In this document: one piece after another, positions 1 to 5,066 of the stretch
Layout of the letters: every line of letters starts with the position of its first letter
Position numbering within the stretch: the stretch's first letter is position 1
Source: Negativicutes bacterium UBA1444
GTDB lineage: Bacteria; Bacillota; Negativicutes; UBA1444
Assembly: GCA_002329525.1 (NCBI GenBank)
Contig: DCTI01000131.1
Coordinates: 3,874 to 8,939 of the forward strand
DNA length: 5,066 nucleotides
Reading direction: 5' to 3'
Notes under the pieces: model-generated
Databases searched by the model: none
What the model saw: the letters and a program-made list of their open reading frames with translations, nothing else
Told to the model about the DNA's origin: nothing
Translations under genes and position numbers: made by a program

Positions 1-1165
1 CGGCACGGTTCAGGGAATTTTGCTAAAGGCAAACGCCGATGCATTTGCCTTGGCGGAAACACTGACCCAGGAGAGTTCGCTGCGGGTACGGGGCACTGTC
101 CGTGCCGAAGCCCGGGCCGTTGGCGGGTATGAACTCGATGTCACCGGATTGGAAATCGTCAGCCTGGCCCAGGAATACCCCATCAGCCTCAAGGAACATG
201 GCGTGGACTTTTTGGCGGAGCGCCGGCATCTCTGGATCCGCACCCCCAAGCAGGCGGCCATTCTGCGCATTCGGGCCGAGATCGAATTCGCGTTGCGCGA
301 GTTCTTTTACCGGAATGATTTTATGCTGGCGGATGCGCCCATCATCACGCCGGCGGCCTGCGAAGGAACCACCAATCTGTTTGAACTCGACTACCACGGC
401 GAGAAGGGATATTTGTCACAAAGCGGCCAGCTGTACAATGAAGCCACGGCGGCGGCGCTGGGCCGAATCTATTGTTTCGGCCCGACGTTTCGGGCGGAGA
501 AATCAAAGACCCGGCGTCATCTGCTGGAATTTTGGATGATTGAGGCGGAAGCGGCCTTTTTTGACGTGGACGACAACATGCGTCTGCAGGAAGACATGGT
601 GGTATTTGTTGTCGAACGGGTACTCGAACGCTGCCGGAACGAACTGAAATTGCTGGAGCGGGACATTGCCAAGCTGGAGGCGATCAAAAAGCCGTTCCCC
701 CGCATCAGCTATACGGAGGCGGTCAAGCTGCTGAACGACGCCGGCGAACCGTTCGAGTGGGGCGATGACTTCGGGGCGCCGCATGAGACCATCATCGGCA
801 ACCATTTTGATTCGCCGGTATTCGTTCACCGCTATCCGACCGCCATCAAGGCTTTCTATATGAAGCCGGATCCTATGGATGACAAGGTGGTGCTGGGCGC
901 GGACCTGCTGGCACCCGAAGGTTACGGCGAAATCATCGGCGGCGGCCAGCGGATCGATGATCTGGACTTGTTGGAACGGCGAATTGCCGAACACAATTTG
1001 CCCAGAGAAGCTTTCGAATGGTATCTGGATCTGCGCCGGTACGGCTCGGTTCCGCATTCCGGATTTGGCTTGGGCATTTAACGGACTGTCGCCTGGATCT
1101 GCGGACTCGATCATATCCGGGAAGCAATTCCGTTTCCCCGGATGCTTCACAAGATGTATCCGTGA
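1..1165 (+). CDS. asnS: Asparaginyl-tRNA synthetase, 5'-partial, interrupted by an in-frame TAA
   Basis: Class II aminoacyl-tRNA synthetase that charges tRNA(Asn) with asparagine using ATP in the cytoplasm. The frame is open from the left edge (first full codon at 2, reading GTVQG), so the TTG at 20 is not the start; roughly 45 N-terminal residues are missing compared with ~430-residue relatives. The visible N-terminus is the end of the OB-fold anticodon-binding domain. Motif 1 lies near 270-350. The family block [11 protein letters not shown] is near 412-444. Motif 2 ([15 protein letters not shown]) is near 476-520 and identifies AsnRS rather than AspRS. The late catalytic stretch GEIIGGGQR is near 927-953. 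Motif 3 begins GFGLGI and is then cut by TAA at 1079-1081. The same frame resumes with RTVAWICG and ends [10 protein letters not shown] then TGA, the usual AsnRS C-terminus. Without readthrough the protein loses the motif 3 Arg and 27 further residues and should be inactive. Identity is near certain; functional status is uncertain. Confidence 0.93.
1079..1081 (+). other. asnS: In-frame TAA replacing the motif 3 glutamate codon of asnS
   Basis: Class II synthetases carry a motif 3 of the form G-hydrophobic-G-hydrophobic-E-R. Here the sequence reads GLGI, then TAA, then CGG (Arg) ACT GTC GCC TGG. A single G-to-T change at 1079 (GAA to TAA) explains it, with no shift of frame. Another 27 sense codons follow before TGA at 1163-1165, and they match what the family has there. 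The stop is therefore a point nonsense change inside the gene, not its natural end. Confidence 0.9.
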
Positions 1166-1265
1166 GAAAAGTGCAAAATGGGAGTATCCGAAATATAGGC
1201 AAGCATATATAATATAAATGTTAGCATACTTTTAAAATTGACGAAAAAAACAGGAGGGGTTTACA
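1166..1265 (+). promoter_or_regulatory. AT-rich intergenic region with possible promoter
   Basis: This 100 bp gap between asnS and the aminotransferase is much more AT-rich than its flanks. A perfect -10-like TATAAT lies at 1208-1213, about 53 bp before the ATG. The positions 17 bp upstream (TATCCG, 1185-1190) match a -35 box poorly, and there is no extended -10 TG. I see no hairpin plus U-tract after asnS, so readthrough from asnS is also possible. A promoter here is plausible but unproven. Confidence 0.35.
1252..1259 (+). promoter_or_regulatory. Shine-Dalgarno site of the aminotransferase gene
   Basis: AGGAGGGG ends 6 bases before the ATG at 1266 (8 bases counting from the AGGAGG core). 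This near-perfect anti-16S match fixes the start codon and predicts strong translation. Confidence 0.85.
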
Positions 1266-2510
1266 ATGGCTCATTCGGTTGTCGCATCCCATTCGGTAGG
1301 AAAAATGGCTACCGATAAGATCTTTGGCGCCAACGCTCTCGCGGTGAAAGCAGCGGCGCAATTCGGCAAGGACAAGGTGACCAACGCCACTATCGGCGCT
1401 TTGCTGGACGACAATGAACAGCTGGTTTGCCTGCCGACAGTGGAGAAAGTGTTCCGTAGCGTGCCGATCACCGAAATCATCAACTATGCGCCGATCGCCG
1501 GCCTGCCGGATTTCCTGAACGCGGCGATGGATCATGTCTTCGGGGAAAGCAAGCCTGACGCATTTACCCGGGCCGTTGCCACTTCCGGTGGGTCCGGCGT
1601 GTTGCACCATGCCATCTGGAACTATTCCGAAATCCATGATACGGTGCTGACTACCGACTGGTACTGGGGACCGTATAAAGTGCTGTGTGAGGAAGTACTC
1701 CGCAAACTGGAAACATTCCCGCTGTTTGACGACAAGATGCAGTTCAATCTGCCGGCGTTTGAAATGAAAATCACCGCTCTGCTGGCCAAACAGAACAATT
1801 TGTTGATCATCCTGAACACTCCCGCCCACAACCCGACCGGCTATACTGTCACTGACGCCGAGTGGGACGGCATCATCAACATTCTGAAAGCGGCCGCCAA
1901 GAATCCCGAGAAGAAGATCACGGTTGTGGCGGACATCGCCTATCTGGATTTCTCCGGCGAGCGAAACACCTGCCGCAAGTTTTTTGCGAAATTCGGCCAG
2001 ATGCCGGCGAACTTGCTGTTCATCGTTGGCTTCAGCATGTCCAAGTCCTTCACCATGTACGGCCAGCGCGTCGGGGCCATGATCGGCGTGACTTCCGACG
2101 CCGATGTCGCCAAGGAGTTCGAAGACGTCAACCAATACAGCAGCCGCGCCACCTGGTCCAACATCAACCGTGGCGCCATGCGGACGATGGCCATGATCTG
2201 CGCGGACAAGGCCCTATATGCCCAGGTTGAACAGGAACGGGCCGGATTCTATCAACTGATTAAAGGCCGCGCGGACCTATTCGCCCAGGAAGCGGCAGCC
2301 GCCAACTTGACCATGTTGCCTTACAACGCCGGGTACTTCCTGTCGGTTCCTTCCACCGTCCCGGATGCGGTCGTGGCCAAATTGAACGAGGAGAACATTT
2401 TTGCGGTGGCGCTGGCCAAGGGGATTCGGATCGCCGTGTGCGCCGTTCCTACGGAAAAGATCAAAGGGATGGCCGGCAAACTGAAAAAAGCGATGGACGC
2501 CGTGAAATAA
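1266..2510 (+). CDS. PLP-dependent class I aminotransferase, aspartate/aromatic amino acid type
   Basis: 414-residue fold type I, pyridoxal-phosphate-dependent aminotransferase, the usual length for the aspartate/tyrosine aminotransferase group (TyrB/AspC-like). It should move an amino group between an amino acid such as aspartate or an aromatic one and 2-oxoglutarate in the cytoplasm. Landmarks in order: SGGSGVLHHA for the cofactor phosphate loop near residues 103-112; a DWYWGPYK aromatic segment near 132-139; HNPTG at 188-192, with Asn189 the cofactor-ring Asn; DIAY at 223-226, supplying the Asp that pairs with the pyridine nitrogen and the Tyr; SMSKSF with Lys260 as the Schiff-base lysine, followed by YGQRVGAM; and GIRIAV with Arg388 as the likely substrate-carboxylate Arg. 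All key residues are present, so it looks active. The ATG is set by the strong ribosome binding site just upstream. Exact substrate cannot be read from sequence; proximity to asnS favours aspartate only weakly. Confidence 0.93.
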   Translation: MAHSVVASHSVGKMATDKIFGANALAVKAAAQFGKDKVTNATIGALLDDNEQLVCLPTVEKVFRSVPITEIINYAPIAGLPDFLNAAMDHVFGESKPDAFTRAVATSGGSGVLHHAIWNYSEIHDTVLTTDWYWGPYKVLCEEVLRKLETFPLFDDKMQFNLPAFEMKITALLAKQNNLLIILNTPAHNPTGYTVTDAEWDGIINILKAAAKNPEKKITVVADIAYLDFSGERNTCRKFFAKFGQMPANLLFIVGFSMSKSFTMYGQRVGAMIGVTSDADVAKEFEDVNQYSSRATWSNINRGAMRTMAMICADKALYAQVEQERAGFYQLIKGRADLFAQEAAAANLTMLPYNAGYFLSVPSTVPDAVVAKLNEENIFAVALAKGIRIAVCAVPTEKIKGMAGKLKKAMDAVK

Positions 2511-2527
2511 GAACCGTAGTTTACAGG

Positions 2528-2562
2528 AGAAGGCGGATCGCTTGCGGTCCGTCTTCTTTTCT
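2528..2562 (+). terminator. Rho-independent terminator after the aminotransferase gene
   Basis: A 13-bp stem runs from 2528-2540 (AGAAGGCGGATCG) to 2545-2557 (CGGTCCGTCTTCT) with a CTTG tetraloop at 2541-2544. It is continuous apart from two G-U pairs and is followed by a T-rich stretch (TTTTCTC, from 2557). It starts 18 bp after the aminotransferase stop, as expected for its terminator. It lies only 27 bp before the next ATG. Confidence 0.82.
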
Positions 2563-2577
2563 CAGAGCGAAGCCAAC

Positions 2578-2582
2578 GAGGG
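2578..2582 (+). promoter_or_regulatory. Shine-Dalgarno site deciding the kinase start
   Basis: GAGGG lies 7 bases before ATG 2590. It supports that ATG over the in-frame TTG at 2542, which sits in the loop of the terminator hairpin and has no good ribosome binding site. Confidence 0.65.
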
Positions 2583-2589
2583 ATGGGCG

Positions 2590-4233
2590 ATGAACGGCGA
2601 AATCAAAATTCAGTTCGGCGACGGAACGGAAAACCTGTACGGACGTGGCACGCTGTTGCTGACGATGGCACGGGAGCGGCAGCCGCTTTATCCGGCACGG
2701 ATCGTGGCGGCCCGGGTGAATAATGCCTTGACCGACCTGCAGGTCGGTCAGAAGACGGATGCCGCAGTGGAGTTTTTTGACCTGAAATCCGGCCAGGGCA
2801 TGAAAGTATATGAGCGAAGCCTGACCTTTGTTTTGATCATTGCGGCGCAGCGCCTATATCCCCACAAAGACGTGATGGTTGAACATTCGCTGGGCAATGG
2901 ACTGTATTTTGAATGGCTGCTGGGCCGTCCGGTCACCAAATCGGACGTTGCCTTGCTGGAGCAGGCGATGCGGGTAATTATCGCCGACAATTTGCCGATC
3001 GTGCTGCGCAACATGCCGCTGAGCGAAGCCATTCAACAATTCGAGGCCATTGGCAATATGGCGAAGGCGTGCCTGTTGCGCCAAATCGAGCGGGATACGG
3101 TCAGCCTGTACACTTGCGATGGAGTCATGGATTATTTTTATGGGCCGATGGTTCCCGAGACCGGTTATCTGAAACAATTTGCCCTGACCTACTATTCGCC
3201 GGGATTCGTGTTGCGGTTTCCCGACAAGACGAACCCGGAAGTGATTCCGTCGTTCCAGGATCATCCCAGGCTGGCCCAGATTTTTTGGGAAGCCGAGCGT
3301 TGGGGCGACCTGTTGGGCTGCCCGACGGTGGCGCAGCTGAACGAGGCAATCGTTTCCGGTGATTTCTATGAAATCATGCGCGTGGCAGAGGCCTTGCATG
3401 AAAAGAAAGTGGCGGCGATTGCCGACATGGTGGAGGAACGCCGGCCCAACGTCAGAATCGTGTTGATCGCCGGACCTTCTTCGTCCGGCAAGACCACGTT
3501 TATTCAACGGCTGGCGATTCAGTTGCGGGTGCATGGCATCCGATCCGTGGCCATCTCGCTGGATGATTATTTTCTGGACCGTGACAAGACGCCGCGCGCT
3601 CAGAACGGCGATTATGACTTCGAATCGATCCATGCCCTGGATCTGCCGCTGTTGAATGATCATCTGGTGGAACTTTTATCGGGACGGACGGTGGAACCGC
3701 CGTTTTACAACTTCAAAACCGGCCAGCGTGAATATTCGGGGCGGAAACTCCAGGTCGGGCCCGACCAGGTCCTACTGGTGGAGGGGATTCATGGACTGAA
3801 TCCGGATTTGACGGCGTCCATTCCCCGTGACCAGAAAATGCTGATCTACATCAGCGCGCTGACCCAACTGTCCATCGACCACCATAACCGGATCCCCACC
3901 ACCGATACCCGGCTGATTCGCCGGATTGTCCGGGACAATCAGTTCCGCAACCATGATGCGCTGCAGACATTGCGGCTTTGGCCGGCAGTGCGCAGCGGCG
4001 AGGAAGTCAACATCTTTCCTTTTCAGGAGGAAGCTGATGTCATTTTCAACTCGGCGCTCATTTATGAGCTGTCCGTGTTGCGGCAGTACGCCGAACCGCT
4101 ATTGGCGAAGATTACGCCGGAATACCCGGAATATCTGGAAGCGCGACGTTTGACCGGCTTTTTGCGGCACTTCCGCCTGGCGCCGCCGGACCAGGTTCCG
4201 TCTACTTCGATCTTGCGGGAATTTATCGGTTAA
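2590..4233 (+). CDS. Uridine-kinase-like P-loop nucleoside kinase with ThrRS-like N-terminal domains
   Basis: 547-residue protein from ATG 2590. The C-terminal half is a uridine kinase/phosphoribulokinase-type P-loop domain, expected to phosphorylate a nucleoside or similar small molecule with a nucleoside triphosphate. Walker A GPSSSGKT is at residues 295-302, with Lys301 the phosphate-binding lysine. LDDYF at 324-328 supplies the acidic residues typical of uridine kinase, followed by a DFESIHALD segment. VEGIHGLNP is the Walker B-like strand near 398-406. The conserved NIFPFQEEADVIFNSA block lies near 474-489. The N-terminus resembles a TGS-like domain (about 1-65) and then the second additional domain of threonyl-tRNA synthetase (about 70-230). 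The expected zinc-site HxxxH is instead Arg76...Phe80, so tRNA-editing chemistry is unlikely. Such long uridine kinase relatives are known in Firmicutes, but their substrate and the role of the N-terminus are not evident from sequence. It follows the aminotransferase terminator, and no dedicated promoter is visible in the short gap. Confidence 0.88.
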   Translation: MNGEIKIQFGDGTENLYGRGTLLLTMARERQPLYPARIVAARVNNALTDLQVGQKTDAAVEFFDLKSGQGMKVYERSLTFVLIIAAQRLYPHKDVMVEHSLGNGLYFEWLLGRPVTKSDVALLEQAMRVIIADNLPIVLRNMPLSEAIQQFEAIGNMAKACLLRQIERDTVSLYTCDGVMDYFYGPMVPETGYLKQFALTYYSPGFVLRFPDKTNPEVIPSFQDHPRLAQIFWEAERWGDLLGCPTVAQLNEAIVSGDFYEIMRVAEALHEKKVAAIADMVEERRPNVRIVLIAGPSSSGKTTFIQRLAIQLRVHGIRSVAISLDDYFLDRDKTPRAQNGDYDFESIHALDLPLLNDHLVELLSGRTVEPPFYNFKTGQREYSGRKLQVGPDQVLLVEGIHGLNPDLTASIPRDQKMLIYISALTQLSIDHHNRIPTTDTRLIRRIVRDNQFRNHDALQTLRLWPAVRSGEEVNIFPFQEEADVIFNSALIYELSVLRQYAEPLLAKITPEYPEYLEARRLTGFLRHFRLAPPDQVPSTSILREFIG

Positions 4234-4265
4234 GATTCCATTACCTGCTAAACAAAATGAGCAAC

Positions 4266-4271
4266 AGGAGG
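4266..4271 (+). promoter_or_regulatory. Shine-Dalgarno site of the FAD oxidase gene
   Basis: Perfect AGGAGG, 8 bases before ATG 4280, fixing that start. The 46 bp gap from the kinase stop holds no terminator and no recognisable promoter, which suggests the two genes are transcribed together. Confidence 0.85.
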
Positions 4272-4279
4272 AAACAAGC

Positions 4280-5066
4280 ATGGCAAAATACAATCCGTTG
4301 ACGCCTGAACTGGTCAAAGAGCTGGCAGCCATCGTCGGCGCGAAAAACGTGACCGTGGACCCTGACAAATTGGCGACCTATTCGCACGACGAGGAAACCG
4401 ACCCGCGATATCAGCACATGCCGGAAGCGGTCGTGTTTCCAGACTCTGCCGAGCAGATCGCGGCCATCCTACAACTGGCCAACCGCGAACTGGTTCCGGT
4501 AGTGGCCCGGGGCGGCGGTACGGGCTTGGCGGCGGCGGCAGTTCCACTGTTCGGCGGGATTGTGGTCAGCACCGAACGAATGAATCAAGTGCTGGAAATC
4601 AATGAAGAGGCCATGTATATGGTGGTACAGCCGGGCGTGCGGACGGATGACGTGCAGAAAGCCGCCAAAGAAAAGGGTCTGTTCTACGCTGGCGATCCCT
4701 GCAGCGGGGACAGCTGTGTCATCGGCGGCAACGTGGCTACGAATGCCGGCGGCAACCGGGCCATTAAATATGGCACGACACGCCATCAGGTTTACGGATT
4801 TCAGGCGGTGACACCGCTTGGCAAAATTGTCCGTCTCGGCGGACGCCTGGAGAAATCCACGACCGGCTACTCACTGGACCATCTCGTGATGGGGGCGGAG
4901 GGAACCCTGGGCATCATCACCGAGATTACCCTGCGGCTGAAACCGCTACCGCACAATGTCATCGATTTGCTGGCGATTTTCCCGACGGTCGACCAGGCCA
5001 TCGCCATCGTGACCAAAATCATCAAAGCCGGCATCACGCCGACCTGCGTCGAATTCATGGACAATG
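4280..5066 (+). CDS. FAD-binding oxidase, GlcD / D-lactate dehydrogenase type, 3'-partial
   Basis: The first 262 codons of a flavoprotein that runs off the right edge; relatives are about 460-470 residues, so just over half is present. The family (vanillyl-alcohol-oxidase fold, COG0277) oxidises 2-hydroxy acids such as D-lactate or glycolate, passing electrons to electron-transfer flavoprotein, quinone or other carriers. The FAD-binding domain is visible: PEAVVFPDSAEQI near residues 48-60; the pyrophosphate loop ARGGGTGL at 76-83; VQPGVR near 116-121; DPCSGDSC at 139-146, leading into IGGNVATNAGG at 148-158; KYGTTRHQVYG just after; and EGTLGI at 207-212, a hallmark of this family. After GTGL the loop reads AAAAVP, where E. 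coli GlcD has SGGALP. No frameshift is seen. The substrate-binding C-terminal domain lies outside the window, so lactate, glycolate or another hydroxy acid cannot be distinguished, and no Etf genes are visible here. Confidence 0.9.
   Translation, partial: MAKYNPLTPELVKELAAIVGAKNVTVDPDKLATYSHDEETDPRYQHMPEAVVFPDSAEQIAAILQLANRELVPVVARGGGTGLAAAAVPLFGGIVVSTERMNQVLEINEEAMYMVVQPGVRTDDVQKAAKEKGLFYAGDPCSGDSCVIGGNVATNAGGNRAIKYGTTRHQVYGFQAVTPLGKIVRLGGRLEKSTTGYSLDHLVMGAEGTLGIITEITLRLKPLPHNVIDLLAIFPTVDQAIAIVTKIIKAGITPTCVEFMDN

Noticed and set aside
1079..1081. General reassignment of TAA to a sense codon.
   Set aside because: The aminotransferase (2508-2510) and the kinase (4231-4233) both end with TAA at the expected protein length.
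1025..1103. 11-base direct repeat CTGGATCTGCG at 1025-1035 and 1093-1103, flanking the asnS stop.
   Set aside because: A few 11-mer repeats are expected by chance in 5 kb. The two copies are read in different frames and both encode expected AsnRS residues.
1238..1243. TTGACG as a -35 box for the aminotransferase promoter.
   Set aside because: It is only 22 bases before the ATG and overlaps the leader just before the ribosome binding site, leaving no room for a -10 box and transcript start.
1221..2135. Long open frames on the minus strand (also 503-1150 and 2854-3663).
   Set aside because: They are fully antisense to well-identified genes, resemble no protein family I recognise, and arise easily opposite GC-rich coding sequence.
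2542..2589. In-frame TTG at 2542 as an upstream start of the kinase.
   Set aside because: It lies in the terminator loop, the extra 16 residues resemble nothing conserved, and ATG 2590 has its own Shine-Dalgarno.
3924..3940. Perfect inverted repeat GATTGTC-CGG-GACAATC.
   Set aside because: It lies inside the kinase gene and encodes a family-conserved stretch (RIVRDNQ). There is no T-tract, so it is probably a by-product of coding.
4244..4268. Possible hairpin CCTGCT with AGC...AGG overlapping the Shine-Dalgarno of the oxidase gene.
   Set aside because: It needs a three-base bulge and gives only a weak short stem; too little to call a regulator.

Overview
The window reads as ordinary bacterial chromosome: four genes, all on the + strand, with short gaps and strong Shine-Dalgarno sites (AGGAGG type). 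Coding DNA is GC-rich by eye and the asnS-aminotransferase gap is strikingly AT-rich. The gene set is an asparaginyl-tRNA synthetase, an aspartate/aromatic-type aminotransferase, a uridine-kinase-like protein with a ThrRS-like N-terminus, and a GlcD/D-lactate-dehydrogenase-type flavoprotein. Together with the ribosome binding sites this suggests an anaerobic Firmicute, perhaps a Negativicute or Clostridium relative. That placement is an inference from gene style, not a demonstrated match.

Layout. Positions 1-1165 hold the C-terminal ~90% of asnS, whose 5' end lies outside the window. Its frame is broken by one in-frame TAA (1079-1081) exactly where the conserved Glu of class II motif 3 should be. 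The normal C-terminal tail continues in the same frame to a TGA at 1163-1165. Positions 1166-1265 are an AT-rich gap with a possible promoter and a clear ribosome binding site. Positions 1266-2510 encode the PLP-dependent aminotransferase, followed by a convincing intrinsic terminator (2528-2562). Positions 2590-4233 encode the P-loop nucleoside-kinase-like protein. Positions 4280-5066 are the N-terminal half of an FAD-binding oxidase that runs off the window.

How the genes relate. asnS and the aminotransferase plausibly share aspartate/asparagine metabolism. The kinase and the FAD oxidase are 46 bp apart without a visible terminator and may be co-transcribed. They have no obvious shared pathway.

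I see no mobile element, CRISPR array, RNA gene or new defence-like system. The one real anomaly is the nonsense codon in motif 3 of asnS. It could be a sequencing error, a recent inactivating mutation, or (less likely) a readthrough site. TAA is the normal stop of the two complete genes downstream, so a general reassignment of TAA is not supported.
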